Source: JAHQVI01 sp963749875 (GTDB taxonomy: Bacteria > Pseudomonadota > Alphaproteobacteria > Rhizobiales > Rhodomicrobiaceae). Taken from it: DNA of 64,000 nt. Below, in pieces: positions 1-8,276 of the stretch. How positions within the stretch are numbered: position 1 is the stretch's first letter; every line of letters begins with the position of its first letter. The notes below the pieces were generated by a model. That model had not been told where the DNA came from. It made no database searches and saw only the letters and a program-made list of their open reading frames with translations. Made by a program: the position numbers and the translations under genes. The stretch covers positions 434,001-498,000 of the forward strand of contig CAVVOX010000003.1 of the NCBI GenBank assembly GCA_963749875.1, given 5' to 3'.

Positions 1-286
1 CGATCTCTTTTTTGAGGCGCACCTTCATCCGGTAGAAGGGCATCTCTTCGGCGGAGGATTCCTTGTGCTCTAGGTCGGCGCATCCCGGAATGGCCCTGAT
101 GGCGCCGAGCACGGCGTCGATCCCGGCCCGCGACCCGGCGATCGTGCCGTTGATCCCTTCCGGCGCGAGCAGCAGCGTCCCGCGCAGCCCGGCCTCGCCG
201 CAGGCGCGCTCCAATGCGCCTTTCAGCGATGGCAGCTCTTCGAGCGGGGCAAATTTGTAAAGCGCCGCGACAACAATCTCCGTCAT
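1..286 (-). CDS. trhO: tRNA uridine 5-hydroxylase TrhO (YceA), N-terminal part
   Basis: The gene starts at an ATG at 286 and runs off the left edge, so only about 95 N-terminal residues are visible. They read MTEIVVAALYKFAPL, then LLLAPEGINGTIAG and PFYRMKVRLKKEI, which match the N-terminal domain of the TrhO/YceA (UPF0176) family. Family knowledge: these cytosolic proteins hydroxylate U34 of certain tRNAs on the way to 5-methoxyuridine derivatives, using a rhodanese domain. That domain and its cysteine lie outside the window. The family call is good; completeness of the gene cannot be judged. Confidence 0.85.
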   Translation of the reverse strand, partial: MTEIVVAALYKFAPLEELPSLKGALERACGEAGLRGTLLLAPEGINGTIAGSRAGIDAVLGAIRAIPGCADLEHKESSAEEMPFYRMKVRLKKEI

Positions 287-1413
287 GCCCCTAAGGATGC
301 AAAAATGCCTTTCACGTCAAGCCGGCATTGAAGGCGCGCGGGGCTCTCATTGCCGAACGCGGCCTTGTCCCTGCCCAACACAAGACCCTCCGCGGGAGAC
401 GGCCTGTCCCCGAAGCTTTGCGTCGTCGTCTCGTCGTCTCGCCGCCGTGAGGGGGCGGCGCGGGCAGCCGGTCGGCTGGTCTCTATGTCTTTAACGTGTA
501 TCAGCCTTCCAGCTGCCCACGCGCGGCGATATTCCGGCTCCATCCGCAGCATTTACCCAGCTAGCCGTACACGACCCGGAATTTTGCATCGGGAGCGCAT
601 CACGCGGGCGAGGGCTTGGACCTCGATCCTCCGCGTCGCACGACCACGGGCACTGCGCATCCCAGCGAACAGGCAGCCCGGGGAGGAGCCCCTGAGTGCG
701 GGTTCGTTACACCCACGCCGAGGCCGGTTTTTGGCCGTGTCCCTCAACTCCTCAGGCGCCGCACCGCAACCCCACCAGACGAGACGGTCTCGAGCCCGGC
801 GCCGCTCATGGGATGGCGACGGGGGTGAGCATAAGCGAGGCGCGACGAGCGGGGATAAGTTCGGGGCGGAATTCGCGCGGGATGGTTTGTCGATCGTTAA
901 CGTCTCCTGGCCGCTTCCGCCCCGCCTGCGCATCTCTTCCTGGTCTTCACAATGGCGGTAGGGATCAAAGCATGTGGGTATTGGAGAACTATGTCCGCGG
1001 CGAGAAGGACTACCCGCCAATTCGCTAGCACACCGGCACGGTAGTGTGTTGTGGACCTTCTTATGGTTGCATAATGTTCTTGTTGGACAATCTGCCAATG
1101 GTTTATTCAAAATGATAAAATCAGGTTTAATAGGCACGCAGCACCTTCCGCTATCCATAGGCAGTATGCTGTGGATAGCGTGGGTTTCGGGAGGCATCCG
1201 GCACATTCTCTTGATTCCAACAGGTTTGTACCACAGTCTTAATGGATGTTTAACCGAACGTGCGTAGGGAGTGCCACAGGCAAGCCCAATATCGTTTTGT
1301 CCCACAGGAAAGTCCCTGACGGAGATCGAGTGAAACAGATCGATCTCTTCGGTAGCACCGGTGCGCTTGAACCGAGCGTTAGGGGAATTGTGCAGCGCGT
1401 GAGGAACCGTTCG
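287..1413. other. gene-poor region, no supported gene
   Basis: About 1.1 kb without a convincing gene. Long frames are open on both strands (for example 553-1614 on the minus strand), but their products are arginine-, serine- and proline-rich, overlap each other, and one runs through the plausible gene at 1414. The part at 300-960 is GC-rich; 1030-1330 is AT-rich. I checked by eye for the conserved cores of RNase P RNA, tmRNA and 4.5S RNA and did not recognise any. It may be decayed coding sequence or an unrecognised structured RNA. Confidence 0.4.
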
Positions 1414-1701
1414 ATGCAAGGTGAAATGAAACTGGCCATAGTTATCCGGGTCGAGGTTGTCGAACGCAAAACGCAATATACGGCCAAAAGCCCAGATTTG
1501 CCTGGCCTGTTTGTCAGTGCGCATGACGTTGGTGGTCTGCTTGCGGGACTGCCGCGCTGGATCGAGAAGCATTTTGCCGCCCAGGGCGAGCGGGTGATTG
1601 CCGTCCGAGCGCATAGCGAAACGCCCGGATATGCGGCATATGTTGCAGTTCCGGCCGGTGTTGCAGAAGAGGCGCTGCGCCGTGTCGCGGAGCTTGTTTG
1701 A
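1414..1701 (+). CDS. small HicB/DUF1902-like protein
   Basis: The frame is open from 1246, but the ATG at 1414 has a good ribosome site (GAGGAA at 1401-1406, seven bases away), giving 95 residues. The N-terminal half (KLAIVIRVEVVERKTQYTAK, then PDLPGLFVSA) has the beta-strand pattern and the 'DLPG' turn of HicB-like antitoxins and DUF1902 proteins. No HicA toxin or C-terminal DNA-binding domain is visible. The gene converges with the one ending at 1703, leaving one base between the stops. Function is unknown; an orphan antitoxin-like fold is an inference. Confidence 0.5.
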   Translation: MQGEMKLAIVIRVEVVERKTQYTAKSPDLPGLFVSAHDVGGLLAGLPRWIEKHFAAQGERVIAVRAHSETPGYAAYVAVPAGVAEEALRRVAELV

Positions 1702-1702
1702 G

Positions 1703-1909
1703 TTACCGCGGCGCGCGTCGGGACTCGATGACGGATTGGTAAATGTCCTCGAACTTCTCGCCGCGCTCCTCTGGCGTGGGAGGATCTATGAAGCCGACCG
1801 TGTATGTGGTACCGGTCGCGTCGTCTATGAAGCTCTCGCTGCTAATTTTGCGCAGGCCAATTCGCATTAGCGCGTTGTGCAATTCTGCATCTGATTGGTA
1901 TTTGCGCAT
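1703..1909 (-). CDS. conserved-looking small hypothetical protein
   Basis: A 68-residue frame begins at an ATG (1909) preceded by GAGG seven bases upstream. The product (starting MRKYQSDAELHNALMRIGLR, with FIDDATGTTYTVGFIDPP later) is polar and balanced, unlike the arginine-rich shadow frames nearby. It converges with the HicB-like gene at 1414-1701. I do not recognise the family and infer no function. Confidence 0.45.
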   Translation of the reverse strand: MRKYQSDAELHNALMRIGLRKISSESFIDDATGTTYTVGFIDPPTPEERGEKFEDIYQSVIESRRAPR

Positions 1910-2365
1910 AAGTCTGCCTCATCTGCCCCCTGTGGGTTCGTGCTTAAGTTTGCCTGAACTCGCCCCCGCGTGGCAGTTGCAGACTGTGGAGTACTCGTCG
2001 CGTGACCAGAACCCCGGTCAAACACGCAATCTGTAAAATTGTACGAAAATTGGGTCGGTTGCGGCCGCCCTGGCCGGACGCTCAACGCTCTAATTATCCT
2101 TCAAATTTGGGTCTAACGACAAGGGCTGTGGCTTCGCTTTACACAAGATAAAACCGGTTCTTGCATCAAAGACTTGCCGATTTTTGAGAAACGCTGTCGC
2201 CAACTCCTTTGTGACGCTTTATTCGACACCTGCTGTTTTCACTTGCCGGAAATGGCGGTAACAAATCTCGCGTTTGCTCCGAACTTTCGTCTCATAGAAC
2301 GCTGATTTGCTTGGGTCAAGAATGCTGAGACTGTGTTCCGGAGCGCTCAGCTGCGGCGGACAGCA
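1910..2365. other. intergenic, nothing recognised
   Basis: 455 bases between the small minus-strand gene and the dnaE remnant. Composition is mixed and AT-richer around 2090-2300. Open frames here are short and have shadow-like composition. No repeat, RNA or promoter is clear. Confidence 0.4.
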
Positions 2366-2527
2366 ATGGCAGCAATCCGAGGAACAGGCTTCATCCATCT
2401 CCGCGTCCACTCCACCTATTTGCTCCTCAAAGGCGCGCTGCCGGTCAAGCTGCTGGCCAAGCTCGCTGCCGAAGACGCCCAGCCGGCCCTTGCCGTCACC
2501 GATCCGAAAGGCGCGCTGTCGCCATAA
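2366..2527 (+). pseudogene. decayed duplicate of the dnaE 5' end
   Basis: Codons 1-50 or so of this frame (MAAIRGTGFIHLRVHST, then LLKGALPVKLLAKLAAEDA) closely copy the start of the intact dnaE at 3399 (MAAATSGPGFIHLRVHSA, then LLEGALPVKLLAKLAVKDG). The similarity begins just before the start codon and ends at a TAA at 2525-2527 shortly after 'ALAVTDPKGAL'. Nucleotide identity is high but imperfect, so the duplication is not recent. It lies about 1 kb upstream of dnaE with a TPR gene between. A functional 53-residue peptide is possible but less likely than a relic. Confidence 0.75.
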
Positions 2528-2584
2528 CCCATGCCGAGGAAACGGCTCCTTCTGCATCCGCTCACGCCGTGCTAATCTCTACAT

Positions 2585-3172
2585 ATGACCGGTTTCGCGC
2601 GTTTCACTCTGCCGTTATCCATAGCCTGCGTGTTGATCGCCGTCGCCCCGTTGGCCGCCGCCGCACAATCTCCACAGCCATCGACACAAGCCGGCGACAC
2701 AGCCCGCGCAGCCCTGCGCGAGAAGCTGTTCGACGCCTTGAAGCATGCGGGCAGCGAGTTCGAAGCGCGCCGGATCGAAAACGAGATCTGGATGTTCTGG
2801 ACGCAAGGGCCGGACGCCGAAGCCACGCGGCAGATGTCCGAGATCTTCGCCGCGCGCAGCGCCTACGATCTGGAGAAAGCGCTGCGCATCGCAAACGCGC
2901 TGACCGAGCGCGTGCCGGACTATGCGGAGGGCTGGAACCAGAAGGCGACGGTGCTGTTCTTGCAGGGCAAGCTGGACGAGTCGCTCGATGCCGTCGCGCG
3001 CGTGCTGGAACTGGAGCCGAAACATTTCGGCGCGCTGTCGGGCAAAGCCTTGATCCTGATGCGGCAGGGGCGGATGGAACTCGCTCAGGAGGCGCTGCGC
3101 AAGGCGGTTGAGATCCACCCGTTTCTCAAAGAGCGCCACCTGCTTATCGAGCCGCAGGGCCAGCGGATTTAG
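2585..3172 (+). CDS. exported TPR protein
   Basis: The 195-residue product begins with a signal peptide (MTGFARFTLPLSIACVLIAV, cleavage likely after the Ala run near residue 27). At least two tetratricopeptide units follow: residues about 100-133 (YAEGWNQKATVLFLQGKLDE) and 134-167 (HFGALSGKALILMRQGRMEL). It resembles small periplasmic TPR proteins common in Rhizobiales, which act as protein-interaction scaffolds. The substrate is unknown. The gene stands alone between the dnaE relic and dnaE, and its stop codon TAG abuts a palindromic repeat. Confidence 0.8.
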   Translation: MTGFARFTLPLSIACVLIAVAPLAAAAQSPQPSTQAGDTARAALREKLFDALKHAGSEFEARRIENEIWMFWTQGPDAEATRQMSEIFAARSAYDLEKALRIANALTERVPDYAEGWNQKATVLFLQGKLDESLDAVARVLELEPKHFGALSGKALILMRQGRMELAQEALRKAVEIHPFLKERHLLIEPQGQRI

Positions 3173-3273
3173 AGCATCGGACCGAAAAGTGGCATCCACT
3201 TTTCGGGTCAATCCGATGCCCGAACAAACCGATAGAGCGGCGCTTCCAATTCCGATAAAAAGTCCGCCGCTCC
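3173..3273. repeat. RIME-like palindromic repeat
   Basis: Two hairpins in a row directly after the TAG of the TPR gene. The first pairs GCATCGGACCGAAAAGTGG with its complement, but the distal arm carries an extra TTGA-type bulge between GCATCGGA and the inner stem. The second pairs GAGCGGCG with CGCCGCTC. The same two modules occur in the opposite order at about 47157-47273. Such elements are widespread between genes in Rhizobiales; a transcript-stabilising or terminator role is possible. Confidence 0.75.
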
Positions 3274-3398
3274 AGCGCGCGCAAGCCGCGGCATAGGGCG
3301 GGGCGCTCTCGCGGGCTGTCGACAATCCCGGGAAGACGTTTTCAGAGCTGCACGCTGCGGCTAAGCTTTGCTCGAATTCGATGCGAAGAGGGGCAATA

Positions 3399-6300
3399 AT
3401 GGCAGCAGCGACATCAGGACCAGGCTTCATCCATCTCCGCGTCCACTCCGCCTATTCCCTCCTGGAAGGCGCGCTGCCGGTCAAGCTGCTGGCCAAGCTT
3501 GCCGTCAAGGACGGCCAGCCCGCCCTCGCTATCACCGACCGCAACAATCTGTTCGGCGCGCTGGAGATTGCCGAGACGCTCTCCGGCGCCGGCATTCAGC
3601 CGATCACCGGCGCGACGCTCGCCCTCGGCGTGCATGAGAGCGAGGCGGGCGAGACTGGGCCGCGCGGCGGTGGCAATGGCCGGCCGGCCCATTCCGGTTT
3701 CGTCGCGCTTCTGGTCAAGGATGCGGAGGGTTACCGGAACCTCCTGAAACTGACCAGCGCCGCCTTTCTCGACCATTCCGAGGAGGGCCAGCCGCATATT
3801 ACCTGGGACGAGCTGGCCGCGCACAATGCCGGTTTGATCGCGCTGACCGGCGGGCCGGACGGTCCGATCGATCGGCTGTTGCGCGACGACAACGGGGCTG
3901 CCGCCCGCGCGCAGCTTCAGGCGCTCAAAGGCATTTTCGGCAACCGGCTCTATGTCGAGATCCAGCGCCACCACACCGCAGAGGAACGCCGCGTCGAGCC
4001 GGAGCTGATCAAGCTCGCCTATGCCGAGGATCTGCCGCTCGTCGCCACCAATCAGTGCTATTTTCCCTCGCGTGAGGATTTCGACGCGCATGACGCGCTG
4101 ATCTGCATCGCGGAAGGCCGCTACATCTCCGAGGACGACCGCCGCAAGCTGACGCCGGAACACGGCTTCAAATCGCGCGCCGAGATGATGGCGCTGTTCG
4201 CCGATCTGCCCGAGGCGCTGGACAATACGATCGAGATCGCCCGCCGCTGCGCCTTCCGCCCGCGCACCCGTCCGCCGATCCTGCCGCAATTCGCCCGCAC
4301 GCGGGCCAAGAGCAAGAGCGCGATCGACAAGGCGGAAAGCGAGGAGCTGCGCGCCCAAGCGCGCGAAGGGCTCGCCGAGCGTTTGCGCGTGGTCGGCGTG
4401 GCGGAAGGGCATTCGGAGGAGGACTATAAGGAGCGGCTGGAATTCGAGCTCGGCATCATCGCCAGGATGAAATATGCCGGCTACTTCCTGATCGTCTCCG
4501 ACTTCATCAAATGGGCCAAGTCGAAAGGCATCCCCGTCGGACCGGGCCGTGGTTCGGGCGCGGGCTCGGTCGTCGCCTGGTCGCTCTCGATCACCGACCT
4601 TGACCCGCTACGCTTTGGCCTGCTCTTTGAGCGCTTTCTCAACCCGGAACGCGTCTCCATGCCGGACTTCGACGTCGACTTCTGTCAGGACCGGCGCGAC
4701 GAAGTCATTCGCTATGTGCAGGCGAAATACGGACAGGACCGCGTCGCGCAGATCATCACCTTCGGTAAGCTTCAGGCGCGCGCCGTGCTGCGTGATGTCG
4801 GCCGCGTGCTGCAGATGCCTTACGGGCAGGTCGACCGGCTCTGCAAGCTGGTGCCGAACAACCCGGCCAATCCGGTGACGCTGGACGAGGCGATCGAGGG
4901 CGAGCCGAAGCTGCAGGAGGAACGCGACAAGGACCCGGTCGTCGCCCAGCTCCTCGAAATCGCGCAGAAGCTGGAAGGGCTCTACCGCCACGCCTCGACC
5001 CATGCGGCGGGCGTCGTGATCGGCGACCGCGAACTCGCCGAGCTGGTGCCGCTCTATCGCGACCCACGCTCGACGCTTCCCGTGACCCAGTTCAACATGA
5101 AATGGGTGGAGCCGGCGGGGCTGGTGAAGTTCGATTTTCTCGGCCTGAAAACGCTGACCGTCATCCAGCGCGCCCTGGTGCTCCTCAAGCAGCGCGGCGT
5201 CGCGCTGGATTTCGCCACGCTCGCCCTCGACGACAGGAGGACTTATGAGCTTCTCTCGCGCGGCGACACGGTCGGCGTGTTCCAGCTTGAAAGCACGGGC
5301 ATGCGGAAGTCCTTGCGCAAGCTCAAGCCCGACCGTTTCGAGGACATCATCGCCATGGTGTCGCTCTACCGTCCCGGCCCGATGGACAACATCCCCAATT
5401 ACATCAACCGCAAATACGGTCTGGAGGAGCCGGACTATCTGCACCCGCTGATCGAGGATGTGCTGAAGGAGACCTACGGCGTCATCATCTATCAGGAGCA
5501 GGTGATGCAGATCGCCCAGCGCCTCTCCGGCTATTCGCTCGGTGAAGCCGATCTCCTGCGCCGCGCCATGGGCAAGAAGATCAAGGCGGAGATGGACAAG
5601 CAGAAGGCCCGCTTCGTCGAGGGCGCGCTTGAGAACGGCGTCGATAAGGGCAGGGCGGACTATATTTTCGAGCTGGTGGCCAAATTCGCCGGCTACGGCT
5701 TCAACAAATCGCACGCCGCCGCCTACGCGCTGCTCGCCTATCAGACCGCCTGGCTGAAGGCGAATTATCCGGTCGAATTCCTCGCCGCCACCATGACCTA
5801 CGATATGGCGAACACGGACAAACTCTATATGTTCGTGCAGGAAGCGCGCCGGCAGAAGATCGCGGTGCTGCCGCCGGAGCTGAACGCCTCGGGCGTCGAT
5901 TTCCTGCCCGAGGAGGGTGCGATCCGCTATTGCTTGTCGGCGCTGAAGAATTTCGGGCGCGGCGCGGCGGAGCAGATTGCGGCCACGCGCCAGGCGGGCG
6001 GCCTTTACCGCGACCTCACCGATTTCGCCGAGCGGCTGAACCCGAAAGCGCTGAACAAGCGGGCGCTGGAGACGCTGGCGGCGGCGGGCGTGTTCGACGC
6101 GCTCGAGCCGAACCGGGCGCGCGTTTTCGCCAATTGCGACCATATCCTCTCATTCGCCGGACGGCTGGCGGAGGACCGCGCCTCCGGCCAGGTCAGCCTC
6201 TTCGGCGGCGATACGGGGCTGGCGGCGGCGGCGAGCGCGCTGCATCTGCGCGAGGTGCCGCAATGGGATCTGATCGAGACGCTCAGCCATGAGCTCGACG

Positions 6301-6893
6301 CCATCGGCTTCTATCTCTCCGGCCATCCGCTCGATGATTATTCCGATGCGCTTGTGAGGCTCGGCGTGATGCGCTGGTCGGAGCTGGAAGCCAAGCTCCG
6401 CGACGCCTCCCGCGCCGACGCCCGGATCGCCGCGACCGTCACCTATCGCCAGGACCGCAAATCCAAATCCGGCAACCGCTTCGCCTTCGGCGGCTTCTCC
6501 GACCCGACCGGCCAGTTCGAGGCGGTGATCTTCTCCGACACGCTGGCGCTTGCGGGCGAGGCGCTGGAGCCGGGCAAGGCGGTGCTCCTGGAGGTCGAGG
6601 CCGAGGCGGACGGCGAGAACATCAAGACCCGCGTGAAGACCGCGCAGGATCTGGACGCCGCGCTGGGCCGCGCGCGTTCCGGCCTCTGCATCGTCGCCGA
6701 CACGCGCCTGTCGGTCGATACGCTGATCAAGACTGTTGGCGATGGCGGCTCGACCGCGCTAAGGCTGAAGCTGCAGCTCGCCGACCCGGCGCGCGAGGTG
6801 GAGCTGAATCTGGGCGGGAATTTCGACGTCACGCCGAGGCAGGCGGGCGCGCTGAAGGCACTGCCGGGAGTGATTGAGGTGGTGGGGTTTTGA
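3399..6893 (+). CDS. dnaE: DNA polymerase III alpha subunit
   Basis: Replicative DNA polymerase (1164 residues), the catalytic core of the Pol III holoenzyme. The ATG at 3399 is chosen over 3381 because AGGGG lies six bases upstream and the start matches DnaE1 proteins. Domains in order: N-terminal PHP domain (FIHLRVHSAYSLLEGA, from about residue 9), polymerase palm and fingers with the catalytic acidic motif PDFDVDF (D423, D425, D427) and the GPGRGSGAGS loop just before it, the YRPGPM motif, a helix-hairpin-helix region (about 830-900) and a C-terminal OB-fold. Length and motifs fit DnaE1 rather than the error-prone ImuC/DnaE2. It is monocistronic here and followed by a hairpin. Confidence 0.95.
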   Translation: MAAATSGPGFIHLRVHSAYSLLEGALPVKLLAKLAVKDGQPALAITDRNNLFGALEIAETLSGAGIQPITGATLALGVHESEAGETGPRGGGNGRPAHSGFVALLVKDAEGYRNLLKLTSAAFLDHSEEGQPHITWDELAAHNAGLIALTGGPDGPIDRLLRDDNGAAARAQLQALKGIFGNRLYVEIQRHHTAEERRVEPELIKLAYAEDLPLVATNQCYFPSREDFDAHDALICIAEGRYISEDDRRKLTPEHGFKSRAEMMALFADLPEALDNTIEIARRCAFRPRTRPPILPQFARTRAKSKSAIDKAESEELRAQAREGLAERLRVVGVAEGHSEEDYKERLEFELGIIARMKYAGYFLIVSDFIKWAKSKGIPVGPGRGSGAGSVVAWSLSITDLDPLRFGLLFERFLNPERVSMPDFDVDFCQDRRDEVIRYVQAKYGQDRVAQIITFGKLQARAVLRDVGRVLQMPYGQVDRLCKLVPNNPANPVTLDEAIEGEPKLQEERDKDPVVAQLLEIAQKLEGLYRHASTHAAGVVIGDRELAELVPLYRDPRSTLPVTQFNMKWVEPAGLVKFDFLGLKTLTVIQRALVLLKQRGVALDFATLALDDRRTYELLSRGDTVGVFQLESTGMRKSLRKLKPDRFEDIIAMVSLYRPGPMDNIPNYINRKYGLEEPDYLHPLIEDVLKETYGVIIYQEQVMQIAQRLSGYSLGEADLLRRAMGKKIKAEMDKQKARFVEGALENGVDKGRADYIFELVAKFAGYGFNKSHAAAYALLAYQTAWLKANYPVEFLAATMTYDMANTDKLYMFVQEARRQKIAVLPPELNASGVDFLPEEGAIRYCLSALKNFGRGAAEQIAATRQAGGLYRDLTDFAERLNPKALNKRALETLAAAGVFDALEPNRARVFANCDHILSFAGRLAEDRASGQVSLFGGDTGLAAAASALHLREVPQWDLIETLSHELDAIGFYLSGHPLDDYSDALVRLGVMRWSELEAKLRDASRADARIAATVTYRQDRKSKSGNRFAFGGFSDPTGQFEAVIFSDTLALAGEALEPGKAVLLEVEAEADGENIKTRVKTAQDLDAALGRARSGLCIVADTRLSVDTLIKTVGDGGSTALRLKLQLADPAREVELNLGGNFDVTPRQAGALKALPGVIEVVGF

Positions 6894-6914
6894 GTGTGCC
6901 AACCTCGGTAGACT

Positions 6915-6941
6915 ACACGGGCGGAATTTGACCGCCCGTGT
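6915..6941 (+). terminator. hairpin after dnaE
   Basis: A perfect 10-bp stem, ACACGGGCGG paired with CCGCCCGTGT, around a seven-base loop, 22 bases after the dnaE stop. There is no T-run, so it is a terminator-like or 3'-end protecting hairpin rather than a classical Rho-independent terminator. Confidence 0.5.
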
Positions 6942-7107
6942 ATCAGTGGATTAGCTAACGAAGATCCTGGTTGACGTGGGGGACCCCAACCTGCTGTCGT
7001 ATGCTTAGGACGTGAACCATCGCCAAAATGAAATGGGCTACAGCTAAAAGCGCATAAGCAAAATTGCTGATGAGCCCGAAGTACGCGAAAGCATAGACTA
7101 TTGCACA

Positions 7108-8159
7108 GGCTCTGTCCGCGCTGAGTATGGGGATTGACGGCAGCTCAAGTTCCTGATTTGTTCCCATTAAGGGAGACCGATCATGGAGCACCGAAAATTC
7201 AAACAGCGGCTAGCGGAACTTATCGCGGAACTCACGCCCGCGCAGGGCCGCAAGCTGATCGATACTCTTCGCGAGCGGAGCGCTGGAAATGAAACGCAAA
7301 AGCTCATCGATGGCCAGTTTCAGACCGATCTGAAATGCCCGCATTGCAAGGGGCGTCGCATCCATCGCCATGGTATGGCGCGGGGTCTGTGGCGTTACAA
7401 ATGCCTGGCCTGCGCCAGGACGTTCAACGCTCTGACCGGCACGCCGCTGGCCCGGCTTCGAAAGCGGGACCGCTGGCTGAAATTCGCCGAAGCGCTCAAC
7501 GGCTCGGAGACCGTCCGCGCCGCGGCGGTGCGGACCGGGATCGACAAGAGCACGTCCTTCCGCTGGAGGCATCGTTTTTTGAAGGCGCAGAAAGACCTTA
7601 AGGACCAGCGGCTGACCGGCATCGTCGAGGTCGACGAATGTTTCGTTCTGCAAAGCCGGAAAGGTGAGCGGCGCTTGCCGCGCAAGGCGAGGAAGCGCGG
7701 CGGCAAGGCTGAAAAGCCAGGCTTGTCCAGCGAACAAACGCCGATCCTGATCGCCCGCGACCGCTACGGCCATCATCTGGATGCGGTGTTGCACAATCGC
7801 TCGGAGGACGCCGTCAACGCGGTTTTGAAGGGAGCAGTTTCGAACACTGACGTGCTGCTGTGCATGGACGGCGATCCGGCGCTGATCGCTTTCGCCAAGG
7901 CAGAAGCGATCGAATACGAGCTGATCCTCGCCAGCCACGGCGAGCACGTGCATGAAAAGGTGCTGCACATCCAGACCGTCAATAGCTATATCAGCCGCTT
8001 CAAGAAATGGCTCAACCGCTTCAACGGCGTGGCGACGAAATATCTACCCAACTATCTCGGCTGGCGGCGAATGCTGGAAAAATCCGCTGCTTCCCTTGCG
8101 CCCGAGCACTGCTTGGCCGCCGCCATTGGATGAAACACATACTCAACGCGGACAGAGCC
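7108..8159 (+). mobile_element. complete IS1595-family insertion sequence
   Basis: The 1052-bp element is bounded by terminal inverted repeats of at least 22 bp with one mismatch (left GGCTCTGTCCGCGCTGAGTA at 7108; the right end at 8159 is its complement with one change). It is flanked by a perfect 8-bp direct repeat ATTGCACA at 7100-7107 and 8160-8167. Terminal GGCTCTGT and an 8-bp duplication are typical of IS1595. It carries one intact transposase and no passenger. The clean duplication implies a fairly recent insertion. Its right end lies 118 bases upstream of the PPR gene start. Confidence 0.93.
7183..8133 (+). CDS. IS1595-family transposase
   Basis: 316 residues. An N-terminal zinc ribbon (C52-x2-C55 and C74-x2-C77) is followed by a helix-turn-helix (AAVRTGIDKSTSFRWRHRFL) and a DDE-type ISXO2-like catalytic domain with VEVDECFV (D151), a second acidic site in CMDGDPALI (about 229), and the HVHEKVLHIQTVNSYISRFK segment carrying the N/K end of the DDNK set typical of this family. 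Full length and uninterrupted, so probably active. It is transcribed in the same direction as the downstream PPR gene. Confidence 0.92.
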   Translation: MEHRKFKQRLAELIAELTPAQGRKLIDTLRERSAGNETQKLIDGQFQTDLKCPHCKGRRIHRHGMARGLWRYKCLACARTFNALTGTPLARLRKRDRWLKFAEALNGSETVRAAAVRTGIDKSTSFRWRHRFLKAQKDLKDQRLTGIVEVDECFVLQSRKGERRLPRKARKRGGKAEKPGLSSEQTPILIARDRYGHHLDAVLHNRSEDAVNAVLKGAVSNTDVLLCMDGDPALIAFAKAEAIEYELILASHGEHVHEKVLHIQTVNSYISRFKKWLNRFNGVATKYLPNYLGWRRMLEKSAASLAPEHCLAAAIG

Positions 8160-8276
8160 ATTGCACAAATGAGGTAGATAACTGCATTTAGCACGGCACT
8201 CTATCCTTTTGTTGGAGTGAATGCCGCCCGGGCGGTACGTTTGTTCGAACGTCACGATTTTAGGAAAGCGCTGCGG

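Larger units (their letters stand above)
6955..8194 (-). pseudogene. possible small membrane-protein ORF split by the IS1595 element
   Basis: Removing the IS (7108-8159) and one copy of its 8-bp target duplication joins two open pieces on the minus strand into one 59-codon frame. It would start at a GTG at 8194, preceded by AAGGAT, and stop at 6955. The product would be very hydrophobic (NAVIYLICAIVYAFAYFGL, then NFAYALLAVAHFILAMVHVL), suggesting two membrane spans, with a short polar tail. The start codon is weak, and T-rich DNA easily yields hydrophobic frames, so this is tentative. The sequence shows the insertion site directly; the broken gene is inference. Confidence 0.3.

Noticed and set aside
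553..1614. 353-codon open frame on the minus strand
   Set aside because: Low-complexity Arg/Pro-rich product, weak start, and overlaps the better supported gene at 1414-1701 in antisense.
1867..2085. 72-codon frame on the minus strand
   Set aside because: No ribosome site or family and Asn/Thr-rich composition.
4608..6143. 511-codon frame antisense to dnaE
   Set aside because: Shadow frame typical of GC-rich genes; dnaE motifs are on the plus strand.
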